A stretch of 64,000 nt of DNA from assembly GCF_002234405.1 (NCBI RefSeq), contig NZ_NMQT01000046.1, positions 1 through 64,000 of the forward strand, read 5' to 3'. Source of the stretch: Amycolatopsis thailandensis (GTDB lineage Bacteria > Actinomycetota > Actinomycetes > Mycobacteriales > Pseudonocardiaceae). Below are positions 7,239 through 16,000 of this stretch, piece after piece (the stretch's first letter is position 1; the number at the start of each line of letters is the position of its first letter). Made by a program: the position numbers and the translations under genes. The notes below the pieces were generated by a model. The model had not been told where the DNA came from. It made no database searches and saw nothing but the letters and a program-made list of their open reading frames with translations.

Positions 7239-9797
7239 TCAGGACGCGGCTTTGGAGTTGCCGCGCAGTTTGACGTTGGCCGTCGAGGCGTTCTTGATCG
7301 CCGTCTCGATCTGCGCCATCGTCGAGGACGAGGACAAGCCCGGCACGGTCGCCGTGTTCAGCGCGTAGAGCGTGAACGTGTAGGGATGGCTGGAACCGCC
7401 GGGGCAGGGGCCGAAGTACTTCTGCGTGTTCGCCCCGCTGCCCATGGCCTTCTGCTTCGCGCCGTTCTGGTTCGGGACGGTGTAGCCCGTTCCCAGGCCT
7501 TCGGGCAGCGACGCCGCGGACGCCGGGACGTCCCAGATCGCCCAGTGCAGTTTGTTGCCGTTGTCGGCCACGTCGGCGAAGACGATCGCGTATCCCTTGG
7601 CGCCGGTGGTCCCGGCACCCCACGCCAGCGGCGGGGAAGTGTCCTGACCCGCGGTGCCGTCACCGGCGCAGGTGTACTTGTCCGGGATGGAGGCGTTGTC
7701 GGCGAACGCGGAACTGGCCAGCTTGAACGCTCCCGGCTGGGCTCCGCCGGGGAACTTCAGCCGCACCACCACGTTGTCGATCCCGCTCGGCGTACCGCCG
7801 TTCTTGTCCGCGTTGGTCGAGGTGACCCACAGGCCGCCGTCCGGGGTTTTGGTGACCGAGCGGAGCCTGCCCCAACGGCCGGAGAACAGCGACTGCACCG
7901 AACCGACGCCGTTGCCCGCCGCGTTGATCTGGGTGGCGAAGAGCTGCTCGCTCGTGACGGCCGCGACGTAGATCCAGTCGTTGACGATCTCGATCCCGCT
8001 CGGCCCGCCGGAACTGGTCGGCCAGGTCTTCTTCGGCGCGACAGTGCCGCCGCAGCTGCCGTCGGTGCCTTCGCACTGGGGCCAGCCGAAGTTGCCGCCC
8101 TTCTGGATCAGGTTGAGCTCGTCCAGCTTGCCGTCGCCGAACTCCGAGGCCCACAGCTGGCCGCGCGAGTCCCACGCCAGCCCCTGCGGGTTGCGGTGCC
8201 CGAAGCTCCAGACGTAGCGGGCGTTGCCGCCGGTGGAGAAGAACGGGTTGTCGTTCGGCGCCGAACCGTCGGGGTTGACCCGCAGGATCTTCCCGTTGAG
8301 CGAACCCTTGTTCTGCGCGGTGTCCTTGTTCTGCCCGTCGCCGGCGGTGACGTAGAGCTTGCCGTCCGGGCCGAAGCGGATCCGTCCGCCGTTGTGGTAA
8401 CGGTTCTTCGCGATGCCGGTGAGCACCGGCGTCGACGTCGACGACAGTTTTCCGTTGTCGTAGGTCATCTTCACGATCCGGTTGTCGTCGGAAGCCGTGT
8501 GGTAGAGGTAGATCGCGTGATCGGTGGCGTAGTTCGGTGAGATCGCGATACCGAGCAGGCCGCCCTCGCCGTTGGTGCCGACCGCGCCGGGAACCTTGCC
8601 GACCGTGGTCTTCTCGCCCGACGGCGTGATCCGCAGGATCTCGAACCGGTCCCGTTCGGTCGCCAGCGCGCTGCCGTCCGGCAGGAAGCCGACCGACCAG
8701 GCGAGGTCGACCTTCGTGACGTCCTTGTCGTACTCCGGGATCCCGCCACCCGCGTTCCCGCTCGTCTTGGTGGTCAACGCGGTGCTCGCGGCGGAGGCGT
8801 TGCCGTCGAGGTCGCGGGCCTTCACCGTGAACGTGTACGACGTGTTCGCCGTCAGCCCGGTGATCGTGGCGTCGAGCGACGGCGTCGTGGCGACCTTCGC
8901 GGTGCCCTGATAGACGTCATAGCCGGCGATGGTGCCGCTGTCGTCCGTGGAAGCGTTCCACGCCAAGGAGACGCTGTTCGCGGTCACCGACGTCGAGCGC
9001 AGGTTCCCCGGCACGGTCGGCGGGGTGGTGTCCCCGCTGGACGGCGTCGTGAACTGTACGACATTGCTTTGCTGTGAAGGGTTTCCGGCCGTGTCGAAGG
9101 CGCCGACCGAGATGTCGTAGGCCGTGTTCGGCTGCAGGTTGTCGACGGTCGCGGTGAGCGTGTTCCCGTCGACACTCTTGAGGACGTTGCCGCCGCGCAT
9201 GACGTCGTAGCGGACCACGCCGACGTTGTCGGTCGCGGCCTCCCAGGTGAAGGTGGCGCTCCGGGCCTTGACGTCCTTGGCGGCCAGGTTCTTGGGCGGG
9301 GTCGGCGCTTCGGCGTCGGACACTCCGCTCGCGGTGAGCTTGTCCGCGTTGGGACCGCCTTCCGCGGTCGTCGCGGTGGTGCGGATCTTGTTGGCCCCGG
9401 CGGCGAGCGCGACGTCTTTGGTGACGGTCTTCCAGGTGGTCCACGCGCCGGTGCCGGGGAAGGACAGTGTCCCGGCGGACGTGCCGTTGACGCTCAGCGA
9501 GACCGGCCTGTCGACCGTGGTTCCGTTGGCATAGCGGAAAGTCAGTGTCTGGGTTCCGGCCTGCGCGGCGTTCACCGTGTACTCGACATAGCTGCCGACG
9601 ACGTTGTCGAAGTTCACGAACCCGGTGCCGGAATAGCCCGCGTGGTTCTTCTCGACGGCGCCCTGGGAGATCGTCGCGGCTTCGGATTCGTGGTCTGTCG
9701 GTGCCGCGCCGGCGGGGAAGGCCGGCAGGACGGCGAAGGTCATCGCCGTCGCGGCGGCACACGTCACAAGCGCGCGCCACGGTGGTCGGGGTGCCAC
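7239..9797 (-). CDS. Secreted sugar (glucose/sorbosone) dehydrogenase with CBM, Fn3 and PEBP domains
   Basis: An 852-residue exported protein. A Sec signal peptide (Arg near the start, hydrophobic core, cut near FPAGAA) precedes a carbohydrate-binding-like beta domain (about 40-155), two fibronectin type III domains (about 165-250 and 255-345) and a beta-propeller of the PQQ-dependent glucose/sorbosone dehydrogenase family (about 355-680). The C-terminus is a PEBP/YbhB domain (about 690-850; DTSPPLAW and GPCPP-like GPCPGG). Start GTG 9797 is chosen because GGAGG lies 5 nt upstream; ATG 9809 and TTG 9836 have no ribosome site. It likely oxidises extracellular sugars or polysaccharide ends. The PEBP fusion is unusual. 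Confidence 0.85.
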   Translation of the reverse strand: MAPRPPWRALVTCAAATAMTFAVLPAFPAGAAPTDHESEAATISQGAVEKNHAGYSGTGFVNFDNVVGSYVEYTVNAAQAGTQTLTFRYANGTTVDRPVSLSVNGTSAGTLSFPGTGAWTTWKTVTKDVALAAGANKIRTTATTAEGGPNADKLTASGVSDAEAPTPPKNLAAKDVKARSATFTWEAATDNVGVVRYDVMRGGNVLKSVDGNTLTATVDNLQPNTAYDISVGAFDTAGNPSQQSNVVQFTTPSSGDTTPPTVPGNLRSTSVTANSVSLAWNASTDDSGTIAGYDVYQGTAKVATTPSLDATITGLTANTSYTFTVKARDLDGNASAASTALTTKTSGNAGGGIPEYDKDVTKVDLAWSVGFLPDGSALATERDRFEILRITPSGEKTTVGKVPGAVGTNGEGGLLGIAISPNYATDHAIYLYHTASDDNRIVKMTYDNGKLSSTSTPVLTGIAKNRYHNGGRIRFGPDGKLYVTAGDGQNKDTAQNKGSLNGKILRVNPDGSAPNDNPFFSTGGNARYVWSFGHRNPQGLAWDSRGQLWASEFGDGKLDELNLIQKGGNFGWPQCEGTDGSCGGTVAPKKTWPTSSGGPSGIEIVNDWIYVAAVTSEQLFATQINAAGNGVGSVQSLFSGRWGRLRSVTKTPDGGLWVTSTNADKNGGTPSGIDNVVVRLKFPGGAQPGAFKLASSAFADNASIPDKYTCAGDGTAGQDTSPPLAWGAGTTGAKGYAIVFADVADNGNKLHWAIWDVPASAASLPEGLGTGYTVPNQNGAKQKAMGSGANTQKYFGPCPGGSSHPYTFTLYALNTATVPGLSSSSTMAQIETAIKNASTANVKLRGNSKAAS

Positions 9798-9876
9798 TGG
9801 AGCCTCCATGCGTGAAGTGGGGGACGGGAGGTGCAACGGCGGACCGGGGCTGGACCCGGCGAGGGAATGTTTTAGT

Positions 9877-9891
9877 TAGGAAACTTTCCTA
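9877..9891. promoter_or_regulatory. Perfect 15-bp palindrome upstream of the secreted dehydrogenase
   Basis: TAGGAAACTTTCCTA is a perfect odd palindrome centred on 9884, about 80 bp upstream of the dehydrogenase start. It lies in an AT-richer patch and looks like a repressor or activator site for a secreted carbohydrate-active enzyme. The cognate regulator is not identified. Confidence 0.6.
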
Positions 9892-10026
9892 TCTATGGTT
9901 CAGATCACACACCAGCGGGTGCTTCGTGTCAATAGTCGACGAAGACACTCACGGAGCGTGTTGCCCGGCGTCGCGATCAGCGGGACACGCGGCAGCTCTA
10001 TTGAGGGGAAAGGCAACCGTGTCCTA

Positions 10027-10081
10027 GTCCGTGAAGGCCTCCTTGAGGGACCCAGGGTCCCTCAAGGAGGCCTTCACGGAC
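10027..10081. repeat. Dispersed palindrome, GTCCGTGAAGGCC family
   Basis: Perfect 26-bp arms (10027-10052 and 10056-10081) with a 3-nt loop. The outer arm GTCCGTGAAGGCCTCCTT is shared with the palindrome at 39533-39589 and, with changes, at 54759-54815; the inner part differs. It stands upstream of the dehydrogenase gene rather than right after a stop codon. Confidence 0.9.
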
Positions 10082-10108
10082 CGGCGCCCGGGGTGATCAG
10101 CTGAGGCT

Positions 10109-10179
10109 AGGTGGCGAGTTGTGAAAGCCACGTTCGCAACGTTCAAGGTTGCGAACGTGGCTTTCACAACTCGCCACCT
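10109..10179. repeat. Dispersed palindrome, GAAAGCCAC family
   Basis: Perfect 32-bp arms (10109-10140 and 10148-10179) with a 7-nt loop, the longest stem in the window. The inner arm shares GAAAGCCAC and TTCGCAACGTT with the palindrome at 26717-26763. Confidence 0.9.
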
Positions 10180-10200
10180 TCGCCTTGCCTCTCAATAGAA

Positions 10201-10264
10201 CGCATTCAGTCCTCTGGATGCGGTAGTTGCACGCGCAAGTACCGCATCCAGAGGACTGAATGCG
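10201..10264. repeat. Dispersed palindrome, family 1 copy B
   Basis: Perfect 24-bp arms (10201-10224 and 10241-10264) and a 16-nt loop with a nested TTGC/GCAA stem. It has the same orientation as copy A. It has CAGTCC/GGACTG where A and C have TAGTCC/GGACTA, a paired change that keeps the stem intact. It lies directly after the PPOX gene stop. Confidence 0.93.
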
Positions 10265-10281
10265 ACGGAGAGAGGGGAGCG

Positions 10282-10719
10282 TCAGCCGGCGATGTCGGCC
10301 CGCGCGATCACCTTCACGATTTTGGCCCGCACCAAGGACTCCTCGGGTACGGCGTTGCGCTTGCCGTAGGCCTCGGCCTTATCCGCGCCCATGTACCGGC
10401 CACCGAGCCTGGTCGCCCATTCGAGCATCTCGTCGTAGTCGCTGTGCAACACGGCTTCGGCGGTGAACTGCACATACGAGTACGGCGGCTTCTGGTCGTC
10501 GACGGCCAGCGAGAGCCGCGGGTCGCGCCGCAGCGCTTTCCCCTTGAGGGTGTCGGTACCGGTGGTGAAGATCAGCTCGTCCCCGTCGGGGCCCTCGTTC
10601 AGCAGGAACCACACCGGCGTCACGATCGCCGCACCGTTCGCGCGGACCAGGCCGAGCATGCCCGTCCGCGTGCCCTCGCTCGCGAAGGCCCACCATTCGT
10701 CCCGGCTCATTTCACGCAT
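10282..10719 (-). CDS. PPOX-class (pyridoxamine 5'-phosphate oxidase-like) F420/flavin oxidoreductase
   Basis: A 145-residue split-barrel protein of the PPOX superfamily. It begins MREMSRDEWWAFASEG and contains the typical strand pattern (TPVWFLLN, LSLAVDD, YVQFTAEAVL). In actinobacteria such proteins often use coenzyme F420 or FMN; the substrate is unknown. ATG 10719 is preferred over a longer frame because a TAGCGT box lies 9 nt upstream (leaderless) and the extension has no family similarity. It is divergent from the SMC-complex operon with 85 bp between starts. Confidence 0.85.
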   Translation of the reverse strand: MREMSRDEWWAFASEGTRTGMLGLVRANGAAIVTPVWFLLNEGPDGDELIFTTGTDTLKGKALRRDPRLSLAVDDQKPPYSYVQFTAEAVLHSDYDEMLEWATRLGGRYMGADKAEAYGKRNAVPEESLVRAKIVKVIARADIAG

Positions 10720-10804
10720 GAACCAGACGCTACCGCCGCCCGGAGGGCCGGGCACCCCGGTCACCCGTGCGGGGTGTCGGGGGCGGCGACTAGCCTGGCC
10801 TGCT

Positions 10805-12280
10805 GTGCGAGACGACGAGCTGACCGGGATGGGGCTGGCCGACGAGGGGCTGACCCGCCGCCTCAAGGCGCTGGCCTGCACCGCGCCCTTGCACGACCTC
10901 GACGCGCGCAAGGCGAAGCTGGACTGGGCGGACGCCACGATCTACCAGATGGCCGAGATCGCCCTGCACACGATCGACCAGGTCACCGTGTCGATGGACT
11001 TCGACACCGGCGCCGACCACGAACAGGTGATCACGCGGTTGCTGCCCTTCGTCGCGCTCCAGGCGCCGGGCCGGACGCCGGACGAGCACGCCAAGGTCGC
11101 CCGGTGGGTGCTGGACAACCTGATCAACGTCGGCACCACCGATCGCGGGTTCCGGCGCGTCTATGGCTCCATCGGTCCCGGTGGTGGCTACCAGCGCCGT
11201 CAGTTCGACTTCAAGCTGCTGGTCGAGCTGGCAGCGCCCGACGGCGAGGTCTACCTGCGCGCCACCGACGAGGCGATCAACGTGCTCGTCGGCGCGCTGG
11301 ACACCGACGTCGAGTCCGCCCAGATCGCGGCCGAGGTCAAACTGGAGAACCTGATCAACCGCGGCCGCCTCGCCGACGCCAAGCTCGCCGCCGAACAGGC
11401 CCGCTACCGGACAGTCCAGTACGGCGAGACCCTGCGCGCCAAACTCGACGCCACCCGGCGTGACGTGCGAGCGGTCGACTGGGAGCGCGAGGTCCCGGAC
11501 CTGCTGGACCAGGCGCTGTCCCATATCGAGTCCCGTTTCCGCGCCGAGAACGCGATCCTCAAGAACATCACCGCGTCGAGGGACGAGACCGAGGACCTCG
11601 ATCGCAAACGCCGCGCCGCCGAACTCGTCGACATCGTCGGCGACTGCATCCGCCGCCACACGCGGCTCCAGTCGAGGCTCGCCGACGCCGGTGCGGTGTT
11701 CCGCGCCGAACAGGACCGCCAGCAGTTCTCCGGGCCGCCGCAGCGCGCGACTATCGACCTGTTCGGCCAGCTCCTGCTGCCGACGCTGGGCCTGCCGATC
11801 GCCCAAGCCGTCGCGCCCGCCGAATCGTTCTTCCACGCCGGCGCCGGGATCTCCCCGCCGACGGTGCCGTCGCTGTCCTCGCTGGTGTCGCTGCTGCTGC
11901 GGCCGGCGCCGGAACGCGACCAGCTGGTCGGCGAGATCCCCGAACCCGAGCTGATGCCCGCCGACGTCACCGACAAGTTCGGCGACGAGCAGTGGCGGCT
12001 CGCCGACGACCTGCTCGACCTGCCGGAGGTGCCGCGACGGCTGTCCGGGCTGCTCGAAGAGGCCCGGCTGATCGATCCCCGGCTGCCCGCTCTGGTCGCG
12101 TTGCGGGCGGTGCACGCCTACAGTCCCGAGGTCGGCGCGGCGCTGCGGCTGGGTGAGCGCCAGGTGCTGCTGGCCGTCGACGACGGCACGTTGCTCGAAG
12201 ACCCCGAGTTCGGCGGAGCGGATCTGCTGCTTTCGTCGGCCAGGGTCGATCGCCACGAAGAAGAGGAGGAGGTCGCGTGA
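10805..12280 (+). CDS. Kleisin-like (MksF/JetA-like) subunit of an SMC-type complex
   Basis: A 491-residue soluble protein, first gene of a three-gene operon. The N-terminal ~130 residues are helical and winged-helix-like (LLPFVALQAPGRTPDEHAKV...). The middle (about 165-330) is charged and helical (coiled-coil-like), and the C-terminal part is again globular with a strongly acidic tail (HEEEEEVA). I recognise no enzymatic motif. Size, architecture and position before a KITE-like gene and a 1491-residue SMC-like ATPase fit the kleisin of MukBEF/MksBEF/Wadjet systems, but this is by analogy. GTG 10805 follows a TAGCCT -10 box by 8 nt (leaderless). The stop overlaps the next gene by GTGA. Confidence 0.65.
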   Translation: MRDDELTGMGLADEGLTRRLKALACTAPLHDLDARKAKLDWADATIYQMAEIALHTIDQVTVSMDFDTGADHEQVITRLLPFVALQAPGRTPDEHAKVARWVLDNLINVGTTDRGFRRVYGSIGPGGGYQRRQFDFKLLVELAAPDGEVYLRATDEAINVLVGALDTDVESAQIAAEVKLENLINRGRLADAKLAAEQARYRTVQYGETLRAKLDATRRDVRAVDWEREVPDLLDQALSHIESRFRAENAILKNITASRDETEDLDRKRRAAELVDIVGDCIRRHTRLQSRLADAGAVFRAEQDRQQFSGPPQRATIDLFGQLLLPTLGLPIAQAVAPAESFFHAGAGISPPTVPSLSSLVSLLLRPAPERDQLVGEIPEPELMPADVTDKFGDEQWRLADDLLDLPEVPRRLSGLLEEARLIDPRLPALVALRAVHAYSPEVGAALRLGERQVLLAVDDGTLLEDPEFGGADLLLSSARVDRHEEEEEVA

Positions 12281-13077
12281 CGACGGGCATTTCTACAGGG
12301 GACGTCGAATCCGCGGCCCGGCTCGTCTCGTTCGGCATGCGCCCGAAGCAGTTGCCGTCTCGGGACGTCGTCTACGGCGACCTCGTCCGGCGCTACGGCG
12401 AGGACAGGGCGTTCAAGCAGCTCACGCACGCGGTCGCGGCCGGGCTCGGGCTGATGGTGCTGGAGGTCAACCTCCAGGCCGGTGCCGTGCTGGCCGCGAC
12501 CGACGAGTCCGTCTTCGAGATCAAGATGGACAGTTACGCGCGGCAGAGCAAGATCCGCGAACGCCGTGAGACCGAAAAGGTGCTGCACGGGCTCGTCCAC
12601 CTCGCCACCGCCGCGCTCGGCTATCCGCGCCCGGACGACCTCGCCAACGACACCTACATCGGCCGCGTCAGCGTCGAGCAGGTGGACGCGATGGTGCGCG
12701 AGGCCTGCCGGATCCTCGACGAGCGCGCGGCGGAGGCCGAGGCGAACAACGACCCGCTGGCCGACGCGCCCGAACTCGAACAGGCCTGGCGTGCCTACGC
12801 CCGTCGTCCGGCCGCGGCGGCGACCAAGGACGGCAGGCTGGCGTCGGACACCACTCGCGGCATGGTCGCGCGGGCGCTGCGTTTCCTCGCCGACCAAGGC
12901 TTTCTCGTCCAGGTCAGCGGGGAACAGGGCGGGACCTACCGCACGACACCGCGCTATCAGGTGCAGGTGCGCGAACTCGCCGCCGACGCGGCTTTCGACG
13001 ATCTGCTGGAGCTGAACGTGGTCTCGGTCGCCAATGGCGGCGGGACGCTGCGCTCGGCCGCGTCGGACACGCTTTAA
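12277..13077 (+). CDS. KITE-like (MksE/JetB-like) winged-helix subunit of an SMC-type complex
   Basis: A 266-residue protein. The C-terminal part (about 190-255: MVARALRFLADQGFLVQ, then a turn and YRTTPRYQVQVREL) has a winged-helix pattern ending in a beta wing, as in MksE/JetB KITE subunits. The N-terminal half contains conserved-looking helical segments around an ERRETEKVLHGLVHLATAALGY stretch whose role I cannot assign. It overlaps the preceding gene by 4 bp (GTGA) and has a strong ribosome site GAGGAGG, so the two are translationally coupled. It is followed 13 bp later by the SMC-like gene. Confidence 0.65.
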   Translation: MTTGISTGDVESAARLVSFGMRPKQLPSRDVVYGDLVRRYGEDRAFKQLTHAVAAGLGLMVLEVNLQAGAVLAATDESVFEIKMDSYARQSKIRERRETEKVLHGLVHLATAALGYPRPDDLANDTYIGRVSVEQVDAMVREACRILDERAAEAEANNDPLADAPELEQAWRAYARRPAAAATKDGRLASDTTRGMVARALRFLADQGFLVQVSGEQGGTYRTTPRYQVQVRELAADAAFDDLLELNVVSVANGGGTLRSAASDTL

Positions 13078-13090
13078 ACAAGGGGAGTCG

Positions 13091-16000
13091 ATGTACGAGC
13101 TTTCGAGGGTTCGCCTGCATTCGGTGGGTCCGGCGGGCGCGCGGTACCAGGACGTCGTGCTGGACTTCAGTGGCGTCGGCGCGGCCATCACCGCGCCCAA
13201 GCAGGACGCGCTGTTCAGCGCCGGGATCCACCTGGCGGGGGAGGGGCCGCCGCGGCGGCCGTCGCCGGCGAGCGTGCTGTTCCTGGAGAACGGCGGTGGC
13301 AAATCCGTCCTGATCAAGCTGATCTTCTCGGTCATGCTGCCCGGCCGCCGTCAGGTCGTCGGCACGACCAACACCAAGGTGCTGGAGAAGTTCGTCGCCG
13401 CCAAGGACGTCTCGCACGTCGTGCTGGAGTGGCTCCAGGTCGAGACCGGTCACCGCGTGATCACCGGCAAGGTGTCGGAATGGCGCGGGCACGTCGTGTC
13501 GGCGGACTCTGAAAACCTCGTCGACTCCTGGTACTGCTTCCGCCCCACCCCGTCGCTCGATCTCGACACACTGCCGCTGACGTCGGACGGCAGGCTGCTG
13601 ACGATGTCCGGCTTCCACGACCAGCTCGACAAGGTGCACGGCGGCGAGCCGGAGCTGGAGCTGTTCTGGACCCGGCGCCACCACGAATGGACGTCCCGGC
13701 TCGACGGCCTCGGCCTCGACACCGAGCTTTTCCGGTACCAGCGCGCGATGAACGCCGGTGAGGGCGAGGCGGCGGACGCCTTCGCGTTCAGCACCGACGA
13801 GGCGTTCGTCGAGTTCCTGCTGCGCGCTGTCCTCTCGGAAGAGGAGCCGAAGGACCTCGCCGAGGTCGTCGCGACCTACGCGCACAACCTCGCCCAGCGC
13901 GGGGATCTGTTGTCGGAGCGGGATTTCGTCGCGGGGGCGCTCGACCTGCTCACGCCGCTGGCGGAGGAGGAAGGCGTCGCCGCCGCGTCGCGGAAACTCG
14001 CCGACGCGGCCCGCGCCGAGATGCGGACGCTCGCCGGTCAGGTCACCGCCCGCGACAAGCTGGAGAACGAGCGGCTGAGCGGTCTCGAGCAGCACGTCGA
14101 CGAGGTGAAGTCCGCCGAGAAGCTGGCCGAGGGCGATCATCGCCGTCTCACCGCCGGGGTCACCGAACTCCGGCGCCTGGTCGGGAAACTGCGGCTCGAC
14201 GAGGCTCAGGAGAGCAAGAAGCGGATCGACGGCGAACTGGCCGAGGCCAAGACCGCCGCCGAGGCCTGGCGTGAATGCGCCACCGTGCTCAACCACCTCA
14301 ACGCCGCCCGCAAGGCCCGTGATTTCCGGGAACTAGTAGGGAATCGCGAGCAGAAGGCGCAGCCCGCGCTCCAAGCGCGCAACACCGCGGCCGCCGCGCT
14401 CGCCAGGGGTCTGCTGGCGCTGGCCAAGAACGCGACCGAGCAGGCCGCGAAGGCCGAAGCCCACGTCGGCGCCCTGCGCGCCGAAGCGGAGAAGGCCCAA
14501 GCCGAACGGGACGAGTCGGCGAACCTCGCGGCCTCGCGCCGGGCGGAAGCCCGCGGCCTGGGGGCGCGGATCGCCGAGATCCGTGAGGAGATCGCGGAAA
14601 CCGTCCGGTCCGGCGCGCTCAAGGCCGGGGCCGACGTCGCCGAGGCGGCGCGTGCGGCCCGGACCGAGGCCGAGACGACCGCCGCGGAACTCGTCCGCCG
14701 TGAGCAGGAACTCGAACGTGTGGCAGAGGATCTGCGGTCCGCGCAGGCCACCGTCAACGACGCGCACCGGCTCGCCGGGTCCACAAAGGACAGGCTGGAG
14801 CGCGCGGCCGAGGAACTCGACAGGGCCAACCGGCGCACCGACGCGCTCGCCGTCGAACCCCGGCTGAGCGAACTCCTCGGCGCGGACGACGTCGCGCTGG
14901 AGACCGACCTCCCGGTGCTGCTGGAACGCCTGCGTGAGGCGGGTTCGGCCGCAGAGAAGGAACAGACCACGCTGCGGATGGAGGAATCCGTCGACGAGCG
15001 CGCGCTCAACGCCCTCGGTTCCGGCGGCCTCCTGCCCGCTCCCGAAGAGGTCCAGGCCGCGCTGGACGCGCTGGAAGCCGCCGGGATGAACGCGTGGTCC
15101 GGCTGGCGCTATCTGTCCACTTTGGACAAGAAGCGGCGGGCGGCCGTGCTGGCCCGCGCGCCCCAGCTGGTCTCGGGGATCCTGCTCAACGAGCCGGAGC
15201 AGGTCCGGCTCGCCGAGAAGGTCTTGGCGGAGCGGCGGCTGCTGCCCAGCACGATCATCCCGGTGGCCACGACCGAGGCCACCACGACCGACCGCCTGCC
15301 GGGTGAGGCGGGCATCGAGTTCCTCGTGCCGCCCAATCCGGCGATGTACGACGAGGAGGCCGCCGACGCCGAGCGCGAGGCGATCGCGCTCCGGCACGCG
15401 GAACGGCAGCGCCGTCTGGAAGCGCTGACGGCGGCGCTGGCCGACGACAGCGCGCTCTCGTGGAAACTCAAGACCTGGCGCGAGGACTACCCGCCCGGCA
15501 GCATCGCGACCCTGGCCGAGCAGCGGCAGAACGCGCGCGCCGCGCACGAGACCGCGCGAACCGCGCTGGACCAGGCGGAAAAGGAGTTCCAGCGGCTCGG
15601 TGAGAAGGCGACCGGGTTGCGGGAGCGGGTTCCCGAGCTGCGCACGGCTTCGGCCGAGGCGGGGGAGCGCGCCCGCGGCCTGGAAACACTCGCCACGCGC
15701 GCCACGAAGATCCCCGAGTGGACGGACGACGTCGAGCGCGCGACGGAGACCGCCGAACGGGCCGAGGCGACGGCGTCCGAAGCCGCGGTGAAGGCGTCCA
15801 GGCTGCGTGAGCAGGCCGGTGAGGAACAGCGCACCGCGGACGGGCACCGGCGTACGGCGACGACGGCGAAGTCGGAACTGGCCGAGGTGCCCGGATCGAG
15901 TGACGTCAGCGAGGACGACCCCGCGCCCGCCGAACCGGTGGACGCGTTGCGGCGTACTTTCGCGTCGGCTTCCGAGGCGTACGCGAAGGTCGAGGTCGGC

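Larger units (their letters stand above)
9798..10281. other. 484-bp intergenic region with regulatory palindrome and three hairpins
   Basis: There is no convincing gene. It holds the promoter region of the dehydrogenase with the TAGGAAA palindrome at 9877-9891, then three large hairpins in a row at 10027-10081, 10109-10179 and 10201-10264. The last directly follows the stop of the PPOX gene. Short reading frames here read through the hairpins and are not supported. Confidence 0.8.

Noticed and set aside
10027-10264. Possible CRISPR array
   Set aside because: The three repeats are different palindromes, not equal direct repeats with spacers, and no cas gene is near.
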